Positions 56,284 through 64,000 of a DNA stretch of 64,000 nt are shown in pieces. The notes beneath the pieces were generated by a model, which was not told the origin of the DNA, did no database searches, and saw only the letters and a program-made list of their open reading frames with translations. The position numbers were made by a program, and so were the translations under genes. The stretch's first letter is position 1; each line of letters starts with the position of its first letter. The stretch is taken from NCBI RefSeq assembly GCF_020886055.1, contig NZ_AP025184.1, forward strand, positions 1,984,001 to 2,048,000. Direction: 5' to 3'. Origin of the DNA: Flavobacterium ammoniigenes (lineage in GTDB: Bacteria; Bacteroidota; Bacteroidia; Flavobacteriales; Flavobacteriaceae).

Positions 56284-57465
56284 ATGAGTTACAACGTCAA
56301 TGAAAAAGGGTATTACGGAGAATTTGGAGGAGCTTACATTCCTGAAATGTTATACCCCAATGTAGAAGAATTACGTCAAAATTATTTAAAAATAACGGCT
56401 GAACCTGAGTTTCAAGCTGAGTTTGACGATTTGTTAAAAGAATATGTGGGACGCCCTACTCCACTTTATTTTGCAAAACGTTTATCAGAAAAATACAATA
56501 CCAAAGTCTACCTCAAAAGAGAAGATTTGTGCCATACAGGAGCGCATAAAGTAAACAATACCATTGGGCAAATTTTATTAGCCAAACGTTTAGGGAAAAA
56601 GCGAATTATTGCCGAAACGGGAGCTGGTCAACACGGTGTAGCTACCGCAACTGTTTGTGCTTTAATGGGATTGGAATGTATTGTGTACATGGGTGAAATT
56701 GATATCAAACGACAAGCACCCAATGTAGCTCGTATGAAGATGTTAGGAGCCGAAGTACGACCGGCCATGTCGGGTTCACGTACCTTAAAAGATGCTACAA
56801 ACGAAGCGATTCGCGATTGGATTAACAATCCGGTTGATACCTATTACATTATTGGCTCTGTAGTGGGACCACATCCTTATCCGGACATGGTAGCGCGATT
56901 CCAATCGGTAATTTCGAAAGAAATCAAAAGCCAATTATTGGAAAAAGAAGGAAAAGAAAATCCAGATTATGTGATTGCATGTGTCGGTGGAGGTAGTAAT
57001 GCTGCAGGAGCCTATTACCACTTTTTGGATGAAAAAGACGTTACTATCATTGCTGTAGAAGCAGCAGGATTAGGAGTACATTCCGGTGAAAGTGCCGCTA
57101 CCTCCGCTTTAGGAAAAGTAGGTGTTATTCATGGGAGTAAAACCTTATTGATGCAAACCCCAGACGGTCAAATAACAGAACCCTACTCTATTTCAGCAGG
57201 ACTGGATTATCCTGGTGTAGGACCAATGCACGCCAATTTATATGCAACCGGTAGAGCACAATTCATCTCAATTACCGATGAACAAGCGATGCATTGGGGA
57301 TTGGAATTATCTAAATTAGAAGGTATCATTCCGGCAATCGAAACGGCGCATGCCTTTGCGGTTTTGGACGAAATGAAATTCAAACCAAATGATGTGGTCG
57401 TAATTAATTTATCGGGACGTGGCGACAAAGATTTGAATACTTATATTGATTATTTTAAATTATAA
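56284..57465 (+). CDS. trpB: Tryptophan synthase beta subunit
   Basis: A 393-residue PLP enzyme condensing indole with serine. The PLP lysine is K89 in HTGAHKVNN. The phosphate loop GGGSNAAG, the COMM-domain region around [13 protein letters not shown], and the C-terminal NLSGRGDKD are all present. It is a TrpB1-type partner of the adjacent trpA. Confidence 0.97.
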   Translation: MSYNVNEKGYYGEFGGAYIPEMLYPNVEELRQNYLKITAEPEFQAEFDDLLKEYVGRPTPLYFAKRLSEKYNTKVYLKREDLCHTGAHKVNNTIGQILLAKRLGKKRIIAETGAGQHGVATATVCALMGLECIVYMGEIDIKRQAPNVARMKMLGAEVRPAMSGSRTLKDATNEAIRDWINNPVDTYYIIGSVVGPHPYPDMVARFQSVISKEIKSQLLEKEGKENPDYVIACVGGGSNAAGAYYHFLDEKDVTIIAVEAAGLGVHSGESAATSALGKVGVIHGSKTLLMQTPDGQITEPYSISAGLDYPGVGPMHANLYATGRAQFISITDEQAMHWGLELSKLEGIIPAIETAHAFAVLDEMKFKPNDVVVINLSGRGDKDLNTYIDYFKL

Positions 57466-57466
57466 C

Positions 57467-58228
57467 ATGAACAGAATCAATCAAAAATTACAAGAGAATA
57501 AAAAAATACTATCCATATATTTTTCTGCGGGTTATCCAAGCCTAAATGATACCGTACAAATCATTCAAGATTTGGAAAAAAGTGGAGTTGATATGATCGA
57601 AATTGGGTTGCCTTTTAGCGATCCATTGGCAGATGGACCAACGATTCAAGCGAGTTCCACCCAGGCTTTACATAATGGAATGACAACTCAAGTATTGTTT
57701 GACCAATTGAAAGACATTCGAAAAACGGTTTCCATCCCATTAGTGATTATGGGGTATTTTAACCCAATGTTGCAGTATGGTGTGGAAGAATTCTGTAAGA
57801 AATGTGCTGAAATAGGCATTGACGGTTTAATCATCCCAGACCTACCTGTGGATGTCTATGCAGACCAATACAAAGCCACTTTCGAGAAGTACGGACTGAT
57901 CAACATATTCTTAATCACTCCACAAACGGCAGAAGAACGTATCCGTTTTATTGACAGCGTATCGGACGGATTTATTTATATGGTGAGTTCAGCAAGTGTG
58001 ACGGGTTCGCTAACAGGTTTTGGAAACACACAAGAAAATTATTTCAAGCGAATAGCCGGCATGAATTTGAATAACCCGCAAATCATTGGATTTGGAATCA
58101 ACAATGCTGAAACCTTTAAACAGGCAACACAATTTGCCAAAGGTGCCATTATTGGAAGTGCATTCATTAATCATCTTACACAGAATGGGACAGGAAAAAT
58201 CGAAGAATTTGTAAATGGGATTCGATAG
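57467..58228 (+). CDS. trpA: Tryptophan synthase alpha subunit
   Basis: A 253-residue TIM barrel cleaving indole-3-glycerol phosphate and channelling indole to TrpB. Catalytic Glu and Asp are in MIEIGLPFSDPLADGPTIQ, and the phosphate loop is FGINNAE. The ATG at 57467, 1 base after the trpB stop, is preferred over an upstream frame extending into trpB. It is the last gene of the operon, followed by a terminator. Confidence 0.96.
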   Translation: MNRINQKLQENKKILSIYFSAGYPSLNDTVQIIQDLEKSGVDMIEIGLPFSDPLADGPTIQASSTQALHNGMTTQVLFDQLKDIRKTVSIPLVIMGYFNPMLQYGVEEFCKKCAEIGIDGLIIPDLPVDVYADQYKATFEKYGLINIFLITPQTAEERIRFIDSVSDGFIYMVSSASVTGSLTGFGNTQENYFKRIAGMNLNNPQIIGFGINNAETFKQATQFAKGAIIGSAFINHLTQNGTGKIEEFVNGIR

Positions 58229-58249
58229 TCCGAAACAAAATTGTCATCT

Positions 58250-58282
58250 ATGCCTCTACATCTGTTAGAGGCATTTTTTATT
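58250..58282 (+). terminator. Terminator of the trp operon
   Basis: The stem TGCCTCTA / TAGAGGCA has a 7-nt loop and a T run, about 22 bases after the trpA stop. Confidence 0.85.
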
Positions 58283-58338
58283 TAATTCGTTTCGATTTTA
58301 ATTCTTTTAATTTTTGTTAAAAAAATGTTAAATTACAT

Positions 58339-58375
58339 TTAAACAACTGTTTAATTAAACGGTTGTTTAATTTTG
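58339..58375 (+). promoter_or_regulatory. TetR-type operator overlapping the efflux operon promoter
   Basis: AAACAACTGTTTAA (58341-58354) faces TTAAACGGTTGTTT (58355-58368), an uninterrupted palindrome with one mismatch that extends by two matching bases on each side to 58339-58370. The -7 box TAATTTTG (58368-58375) overlaps its right edge. A repressor bound here would block the promoter of the adjacent TetR-efflux operon. Confidence 0.8.
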
Positions 58376-58396
58376 TTTTCGATAAATAAAACTGCA

Positions 58397-59026
58397 TTGA
58401 AAAGTAATTTCACTGACAAACAGATCCATATTTTAGAAGCCGCAGAAAACTTATTTGCCGATAAGGGTTTTGAAGGCACTTCCATTCGGGATATTTCAAA
58501 AGTAGCGAAGATCAATATTGCCATGATTTCGTATTATTTTGGTTCGAAAGAACGTTTATTGGAATCTTTGCTTTTTTACAGAACTTCAGATCTAAAAAAT
58601 CAATTGGATCATTTAATTGTAGAAGAATTAGCACCTATTGACAAAATCAATAAACTGATTGCCTTATACATCAATCGAATTAATAAAAACAAAGGTATTT
58701 ATCGCATTATCCATTTTGAATTCAATTCGGAAAAAAGAGCCAAGAGTTTAGCTGCATTTGCAGAGTTAAAAAAAGGCAATCTTAAAACACTGGAAACCAT
58801 CATTGCAGAAGGACAGAAAAAAGGAGTATTTAGAAAAGACATCATTGTTCCCCTTCTCACCCCAACAATTTTAGGAACCTTCTTTCATTTTCAAATGAAC
58901 AAGCCCTTTTTTGAAGAAGTGCTTCAGTTAAAAACGAAAGAATCTTTTGAAAACTATATTACAAACGAATTAACAAATCACATTCAACAAACCATAAAAG
59001 CATTACTGATACATGAAGAAAATTAA
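58397..59026 (+). CDS. TetR family transcriptional regulator of the efflux operon
   Basis: A 209-residue regulator with an N-terminal helix-turn-helix (about 5-50: AAENLFADKGFEGTSIRDISKVAKINIAMISYYF) and a C-terminal ligand/dimerisation domain. The reading frame opens with a TTG at 58373, but that lies inside the -7 box. The TTG at 58397 (giving MKSNFTDKQ) is the first start downstream of the expected transcription start. It overlaps the tolC-like gene by 14 bases. The operator upstream implies autorepression relieved by a toxic compound pumped by the downstream proteins. Confidence 0.85.
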   Translation: MKSNFTDKQIHILEAAENLFADKGFEGTSIRDISKVAKINIAMISYYFGSKERLLESLLFYRTSDLKNQLDHLIVEELAPIDKINKLIALYINRINKNKGIYRIIHFEFNSEKRAKSLAAFAELKKGNLKTLETIIAEGQKKGVFRKDIIVPLLTPTILGTFFHFQMNKPFFEEVLQLKTKESFENYITNELTNHIQQTIKALLIHEEN

Positions 59027-60341
59027 TCGATTCTTGCTCGTTGGACTATCCATTTTTGGGATAAACACCATAGCTGCTCAAGGAAAAAGAAGTCTGACAC
59101 TAGAAGAGTCAGTTCATTTGGCTTGGGACAATAGTAACGAAGTAGGATTGGCAAATGCCAAGGTGCTCTCAAAGAAATACGAATTACAGTCGGCTAAGAA
59201 CAATCAGTATCCTGAATTTAAAATTTCGGGACAATACCAACGATTGGCTAATGCGGCTATCGATTTAAAGTCAACACAAAATTCCAATTCTGGTACTTTG
59301 CCAATCGTTGACCAATTAATCATTGGACAAGCCAATGCAACTTTACCCATTTTTGCAGGATTTAAAGTGCAAAATAACATTCAGTTACACGACAATTTAT
59401 ACCAAGCTGAGGCAGCCAATACTTTGCATACTAAAGAAGAGGTGGCGATTCAAGTGATAAATTTGTATGCTCGTTTATTCAAAGCGCAAAAAACTATAGC
59501 ACTTTTGAAAGAAAACCAAAAAAGAGCAGAACAACGTGCCTATGATTTTGGCGAATTAGAAAAAAATGAAATCATTGCTCGAAATGATTTATTGAAAGCA
59601 CAATTGCAAGTCTCTAAAATCAAGTTATCGATTGTAGAAGAAATGAATCATGAAAATACCATCAACTTTCAATTAATCACTTTATTAAAACTCCCTGCGG
59701 GTACCCAATTAGAAATTCGGGAAAGTGATTTTGCTAATTTCAAAATGGACAATATCCCAACCAATGAAGAACCTGCATTAGCTAACCGAAAAGATTTGCA
59801 AGCCATTCAATTACAAGGAAAAGCAAGCAAAGTGAATGTCCAATTAGCCAAAGGGAATTATTACCCAACTATCAATTTTATTGGTGGTTATGTCATGTTA
59901 GATCTTAAAAATGTGGTAACGGTACAAAATGCAATGAACTTTGGTATGGGAATATCTTATGATTTGAGTTCTATTTTTAAAAATGATGCTGCAGTAAAAT
60001 TAGCTGAAAGTAAACTGACTGAAATTAAAAATTCAGAAGCTATGCTAACGGATTATATCAAAATTGAAGTTCAAAAAGCAATAGAGGATTACCATTTGGC
60101 TATCCAACAAAATGAAGTTTATGCGGAATCCGTTGCGCAATCATCTGAAAATTACCGAATCATCAAAGACAAATACGATAACGGCTTAGCCAATACCAAT
60201 GATTTATTAGAAGCCGACGTAGAACAACTAAGCGCCAATATTAATAAAACATTAGCCAAAGCCAATATCATTCAAAAATACTACGCCTTACTGAATGCAA
60301 CAGGGCAATTAACTGCTACTTTCACTATTTCAAAACTATAA
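59013..60341 (+). CDS. TolC-family outer-membrane efflux protein
   Basis: A 442-residue outer-membrane channel with signal peptide (1-23, ending IAAQ) and two TolC repeats rich in long helices. The pattern LANRKDLQAIQLQ and the C-terminal NDLLEADVEQLSANI are typical. It forms a tripartite pump with the HlyD-like and MFS proteins encoded next. The start overlaps the TetR gene by 14 bases, showing tight coupling. Confidence 0.92.
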   Translation: MKKINRFLLVGLSIFGINTIAAQGKRSLTLEESVHLAWDNSNEVGLANAKVLSKKYELQSAKNNQYPEFKISGQYQRLANAAIDLKSTQNSNSGTLPIVDQLIIGQANATLPIFAGFKVQNNIQLHDNLYQAEAANTLHTKEEVAIQVINLYARLFKAQKTIALLKENQKRAEQRAYDFGELEKNEIIARNDLLKAQLQVSKIKLSIVEEMNHENTINFQLITLLKLPAGTQLEIRESDFANFKMDNIPTNEEPALANRKDLQAIQLQGKASKVNVQLAKGNYYPTINFIGGYVMLDLKNVVTVQNAMNFGMGISYDLSSIFKNDAAVKLAESKLTEIKNSEAMLTDYIKIEVQKAIEDYHLAIQQNEVYAESVAQSSENYRIIKDKYDNGLANTNDLLEADVEQLSANINKTLAKANIIQKYYALLNATGQLTATFTISKL

Positions 60342-60353
60342 TCAACCCCAGAC

Positions 60354-61433
60354 ATGGAAAAGAAAAATACCAATAAAAAGTTCATCACTATATTTTTAAC
60401 ACTAATCATTGTGGGTGGTTCTTATGGAACCTACAAATACCTACATGCACAATCCCACGAGCTAACCGATGATGCTCAGATTGAGAAAAAAATGAATCCG
60501 ATTATCCCAAGAGTTTCAGGATATGTGGATAAAGTGTATGTAAAAGACAACGATTATGTAAAAAAAGGAGATACCTTATTTACAATTGATCAAAGAGACT
60601 TTAAAATTAAAATCGAAGAAGCCAAAGCTACTCTTGTTGCTGCCGAAAGTAGTTTTGAAGTATCAAAAGCCGATATTAGTGGTGCATTGGCTAGTATAGC
60701 CGTTTCTAATGCAAACGTACAATCAGCTGGAGGAAATATTGAAGCTGCAAAAATACGTTTAGGTCGCTTAACTAGTGATTATAACAGATACAACAATTTG
60801 TACAAAAATCATTCAATTACCAAACAACAGTACGAACAAGCTTTGGCTGCTAAACAAGAAGCAGAAACACAAGTACGCATTTTGCAACAACAAGAAAAAG
60901 CGAGTAGTTTCCAAAAATCAGTGATTGAAGCCAAATCAAAAGTATCTAACAAACAAACTGATGTTGCTGCTGCGAATATCAAAAGAGCCCAAGCGCAACT
61001 TGAAGCGGCTCAATTGAACTTAACGTATACAGTAATTACTGCGGCTATTGACGGACAAGTATCTAAAGTAGATATTCAACCAGGCCAATTGGTACAAGCA
61101 GGACAATCCTTGTTCCAAATTATCAATAATGCCTCGGCATGGGTGATTGCTAATTTCAAAGAAACGCAATTGAACAAAATGGTCGAAGGACAAAAAGTAA
61201 CCATTAAAGTAGACGCTTATCCAGATTATGATTTCCAAGGAACCATAGCTTCTTTTTCTCCAGCAACTGGTTCCCGTTTTTCATTACTTCCTCCAGATAA
61301 TGCTACTGGAAATTTTGTTAAAACTATTCAACGTTTGCCTGTCAAAATTAGTTTAGACACCACCAACGATCCAAAAAAAATACAATTATTACGTCCGGGT
61401 ATGAACGCGGATGTTGACGTACATTTACAATAA
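60354..61433 (+). CDS. HlyD/EmrA-type membrane fusion protein
   Basis: A 359-residue periplasmic adaptor with one N-terminal membrane segment (about 10-26), a lipoyl/biotinyl-like half motif (RVSGYVDKVYVKDNDYVKKG), a coiled-coil hairpin (about 85-215) and the second half motif DGQVSKVDIQPGQLVQAG. It bridges the MFS pump and the TolC-like channel. It begins 12 bases after the tolC-like gene. Confidence 0.93.
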   Translation: MEKKNTNKKFITIFLTLIIVGGSYGTYKYLHAQSHELTDDAQIEKKMNPIIPRVSGYVDKVYVKDNDYVKKGDTLFTIDQRDFKIKIEEAKATLVAAESSFEVSKADISGALASIAVSNANVQSAGGNIEAAKIRLGRLTSDYNRYNNLYKNHSITKQQYEQALAAKQEAETQVRILQQQEKASSFQKSVIEAKSKVSNKQTDVAAANIKRAQAQLEAAQLNLTYTVITAAIDGQVSKVDIQPGQLVQAGQSLFQIINNASAWVIANFKETQLNKMVEGQKVTIKVDAYPDYDFQGTIASFSPATGSRFSLLPPDNATGNFVKTIQRLPVKISLDTTNDPKKIQLLRPGMNADVDVHLQ

Positions 61434-61434
61434 A

Positions 61435-63012
61435 ATGGTGCAAGCTGACGATTTAGTAGAATACGGCTATCGACGTGTAGTTATTACGATTACAGCAGTA
61501 CTTTGTGCCTTGCTTGAAATTGTAGACACTACAATTGTCAATGTGGCGCTGACTAATATGCGTGGAAGTCTCGGAGCCACCCTAAACGATGTGGCTTGGG
61601 TAATTACGGCTTACGCTATCGCCAATGTAATTGTCATACCCATGACGAGTTGGCTATCGCAACAATTCGGCAGACGGAATTATTTTGTAGTTTCTATTGT
61701 TCTTTTTACAACTGCTTCCTTTTTATGTGGGAATGCAGGTACGATTTGGGAACTAATTATCTACCGATTTATTCAAGGTCTTGGAGGTGGTGCATTATTG
61801 GTAACCGCTCAAACTATCATTACCGAAAGTTATCCTGCAGCTAAACGTGGAATGGCACAAGCCATATACGGAATGGGGGTTATTGTTGGACCTACCTTGG
61901 GTCCGCCCTTGGGAGGTTATATCGTGGATAATTTTTCTTGGCCATATATTTTTTACATCAACATTCCAATTGGTATTGTAGCCGCAATTTTAGCTTTCTC
62001 ATTTGTTAGAAGTCCTAAATACGGCGAAAAACTAAAAGCACACCAGGTCGATTGGTTGGGAATATTTCTTTTAACCGCATTTATTGGTTCGCTACAATAT
62101 GTTTTGGAACACGGTCAACAAGACGACTGGTTTAATGATTCTACTATTTTAGTTTTAAGTATTGTATCCGTTTTTGGATTACTCTTTTTTGTATGGAGAG
62201 AACTCACCTACAAACACCCAATTGTCAACCTAAGTGTGTTAAAAGATGGTAATTTACGAATCGGAATCGTGATGTGTTTTATTCTTGGTTTTGGTTTGTA
62301 CGGATCAACTTTAATCATTCCCATTTACACTCAAGCCATTTTGGGCTGGACCGCCACCGATGCCGGTTTATTATTAATTCCAGGTTCGATCACCACTGCA
62401 TTCATGATGCCAATAATTGGTAAAATGATTCAGAAAGGCATTCCTCAGGGGTATATGGTTGGAGTAGGATTCTTAATATTCTTCTTCTTTACCTTCATGA
62501 TGTACAACCGAATGACACCCGATACTGGAACAGAACATTTGTTTTGGCCTTTAATTTTAAGAGGAATTGGATTGGGATTGCTTTTTGTGCCAATCACTAC
62601 CCTATCGCTATCTACTTTAAAAGGAAGAAGTATCGGTGAGGGAGCTGCTTTTACAGGAATGATGCGTCAGCTGGGAGGCTCTTTTGGGATTGCAATTATT
62701 ACTACTTTCATTTCTAGATTCAGTCAAGAACACCGAGTAAATTTATTAGCACATTTAGACCCAACCAAAACGAATGTTCAACAACGTATTGCTTTACTTC
62801 AAAAGGGATTTATGTCCAAAGGGTATAGCAGTAATGAAGCCTTGAAAAAAGCGTATCAAATACTTGATTATTCGGTAATGAAACAAGCTACGGTTATGGC
62901 CTATATGGATGTGTTTATGTACCTCGGAATTCTTTTCCTTTGTTGTATTCCGATTATTTTTTTAATAAAAAAAGGGAAAAACAAAATCGATCCAGCCGAA
63001 GCAATGCACTAA
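61435..63012 (+). CDS. DHA2-family MFS multidrug transporter (EmrB-type)
   Basis: A 525-residue inner-membrane drug:H+ antiporter with about 14 membrane segments. Motifs include VDTTIVNVALTNMRGSLG in the first helix, WLSQQFGRRNYFV after helix 2 (motif A) and GPTLGPPLGGYIVDNFSWPY (motif C). The ATG at 61435, 1 base after the adaptor stop, is preferred over an ATG at 61411 inside the preceding gene. It completes the TetR-TolC-EmrA-EmrB operon. The drug spectrum is unknown. Confidence 0.93.
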   Translation: MVQADDLVEYGYRRVVITITAVLCALLEIVDTTIVNVALTNMRGSLGATLNDVAWVITAYAIANVIVIPMTSWLSQQFGRRNYFVVSIVLFTTASFLCGNAGTIWELIIYRFIQGLGGGALLVTAQTIITESYPAAKRGMAQAIYGMGVIVGPTLGPPLGGYIVDNFSWPYIFYINIPIGIVAAILAFSFVRSPKYGEKLKAHQVDWLGIFLLTAFIGSLQYVLEHGQQDDWFNDSTILVLSIVSVFGLLFFVWRELTYKHPIVNLSVLKDGNLRIGIVMCFILGFGLYGSTLIIPIYTQAILGWTATDAGLLLIPGSITTAFMMPIIGKMIQKGIPQGYMVGVGFLIFFFFTFMMYNRMTPDTGTEHLFWPLILRGIGLGLLFVPITTLSLSTLKGRSIGEGAAFTGMMRQLGGSFGIAIITTFISRFSQEHRVNLLAHLDPTKTNVQQRIALLQKGFMSKGYSSNEALKKAYQILDYSVMKQATVMAYMDVFMYLGILFLCCIPIIFLIKKGKNKIDPAEAMH

Positions 63013-63043
63013 ATAAAACTCGGAAAGCATTTGGAGAATAGAA

Positions 63044-63802
63044 TTACCTCGTAAAAACCAGATGGTTTCCTTTAGATAAATTGGCGTCAAATTGATAGCC
63101 TTCGTAGTTGAAGCCTTTTAGGTCTTCGATAGTTTCAGCATTGGTATCTATTATGTACCGTACCATCATGCCTCTCGCCTTTTTCGCAAAGAAACTAATC
63201 ATCTTTAATTTGCCGTCTTTGTAGTCTTTAAAGTCGGGGGTAATAACAGGTACTTTTAGTGCTTTGGTATCAATAACGGAAAAATATTCATTGCTTGCCA
63301 AGTTGACAAACAACTCTCCTTTTTTGAGTTCTTTATTCAAACTAGCCGTTACCGTTTTTTTCCAAAAATCATACAAATTCTTGCTTTCGCCAATGGGCAA
63401 TTTGGTCCCCATTTCCAAACGGTAGGCTTGCATCAAATCTAAAGGTTTCAAAACGCCGTACAAACCTGACAAAATGCGCAAACGTTCTTGTAATAAGTCT
63501 AACTTTTCTAAAGGAATGGAATAGGCATCCAAACCGTTATATACTTCTCCGTCGAAAGCATAGACTGCAGGACGTGAATTAGTAGGATTGAAAGGCGTTT
63601 TCCATGCCTTATTGCGTTGCCAATTCAAGTCGGCCAATTTATCCGAAATCGACATCAAATCAGTTAATTCGGTAGGCGATTTTTGTTTCAAAACCGCATG
63701 TACTTTTTTAGACTCTTTCAACAAACTCGGTTGCGTGAATTGCGTTGTAGGCAATTCTTTTTCGAAGTTCAACGACTTGGCTGGGGAAATGACTATTTTC
63801 AT
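63044..63802 (-). CDS. yaaA: Peroxide stress protein YaaA
   Basis: A 252-residue DUF328/YaaA protein. The start MKIVISPAKSLNFE, NSRPAVYAFDGEVYNGLDA, LSGLYGVLKPLDLMQAYRLEMGTKL and the C-terminal FFAKKARGMMVRYI are diagnostic. In E. coli YaaA limits free iron and DNA damage during peroxide stress; the biochemical function is a DNA-binding fold with uncertain activity. It is convergent with the MFS gene and divergent from the DUF1801-like gene. Confidence 0.95.
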   Translation of the reverse strand: MKIVISPAKSLNFEKELPTTQFTQPSLLKESKKVHAVLKQKSPTELTDLMSISDKLADLNWQRNKAWKTPFNPTNSRPAVYAFDGEVYNGLDAYSIPLEKLDLLQERLRILSGLYGVLKPLDLMQAYRLEMGTKLPIGESKNLYDFWKKTVTASLNKELKKGELFVNLASNEYFSVIDTKALKVPVITPDFKDYKDGKLKMISFFAKKARGMMVRYIIDTNAETIEDLKGFNYEGYQFDANLSKGNHLVFTR

Positions 63803-63838
63803 GGTAAACGACGATTAATCTGCTGATTGAATTGAATC

Positions 63839-63870
63839 CAAAAGTACAAATTGAAAACCCGAAAATCAAA
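63839..63870 (-). promoter_or_regulatory. Promoter of yaaA
   Basis: On the minus strand TTTG (63870-63867) and TACTTTTG (63846-63839) are 20 nt apart, about 37 nt upstream of the start codon. Confidence 0.6.
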
Positions 63871-63900
63871 CTTTGTTTTCGTGAGAGGTAAAACTTTTAT

Positions 63901-63908
63901 TATTTTTG
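63901..63908 (+). promoter_or_regulatory. -7 box for the DUF1801-like gene
   Basis: TATTTTTG matches TAnnTTTG, 18 nt before the ATG at 63926. A TTTG lies farther upstream (63872-63875) than usual. Confidence 0.5.
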
Positions 63909-63925
63909 AAACAAATTGAATGACA

Positions 63926-64000
63926 ATGGCAGCAACTAAACCCAACGACACCGAAGGCGTAAACCAATACATAGCCAACTTACCCATAGAGCAACAAATT
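63926..64000 (+). CDS. DUF1801-like protein, N-terminal fragment (runs off the window)
   Basis: Twenty-five codons are visible to the window edge, beginning MAATKPNDTEGVNQYIANLP. The Y-I-A-N-L-P pattern after a short N-terminus resembles the start of DUF1801 (YdhG/Frataxin-like iron chaperone) proteins. Too little is present to be sure. A suitable -7 box is 18 bases upstream. Confidence 0.55.
   Translation, partial: MAATKPNDTEGVNQYIANLPIEQQI

Noticed and set aside
61411..61434. Longer emrB start inside the adaptor gene
   Set aside because: It overlaps the end of the preceding gene and adds residues not typical of DHA2 proteins. The ATG 1 base after the stop fits.

Overview
The window is low-GC DNA that looks like a chromosomal segment of a Flavobacterium-like member of the Bacteroidota. 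The lines of evidence are: repeated TAnnTTTG -7 promoter boxes, some with a TTTG -33 box about 16-23 nt upstream; weak or absent Shine-Dalgarno sequences; type IX secretion (T9SS) cargo with both type A and type B C-terminal signals; a PorP/SprF protein; a YtxJ-type bacillithiol redox protein; and a fused E1 alpha/beta 2-oxoacid dehydrogenase. I see no insertion sequences, prophage, CRISPR array or rRNA. The species is inferred, not proven.

Layout. 0-19 kb is mostly housekeeping: a TlpA-like thioredoxin gene broken by an in-frame TGA, tRNA-Tyr with its own promoter and terminator, a rhomboid protease, a lipid A acyltransferase, glmM, an acpH-ggt-alkD run, a ClC channel, uvrA with a LOG-family gene, an M1-peptidase-like protein without its zinc motif, and the fused E1 enzyme. 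18.4-41.3 kb is a surface-protein region on the minus strand. It holds a 5367-residue type B T9SS protein built of Ig-like repeats followed by a PorP/SprF gene (a sprB-sprF-like pair), and a 1560-residue HExxH metallopeptidase with a type A signal followed by a lipoprotein gene. Two nearly identical terminator hairpins bound the second pair.

41.4-47.3 kb holds gapN with a rhodanese gene, then a plus-strand sulfur module: TauE/SafE permease, persulfide-dioxygenase/rhodanese, a methyltransferase fused to an HMA domain, a 64-residue Cys-bearing membrane protein and thioredoxin. A Crp-like palindrome sits at the permease promoter. 47.4-51.6 kb has an alpha/beta hydrolase, ytxJ and clpB, the last two divergent around a palindromic site. 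51.7-58.2 kb is a complete trpEGDCFBA operon preceded by a ribosome-mediated attenuator with a three-tryptophan leader peptide. 58.3-63.0 kb is a TetR-TolC-EmrA-EmrB efflux operon with a large palindromic operator over its -7 box. The window ends with yaaA and the start of a DUF1801-like gene.

The clearest integrated systems are the attenuated trp operon, the adhesin plus outer-membrane partner, the sulfur/persulfide module and the autoregulated efflux operon. The least explained are the methyltransferase-HMA fusion and the secreted metallopeptidase-lipoprotein pair.
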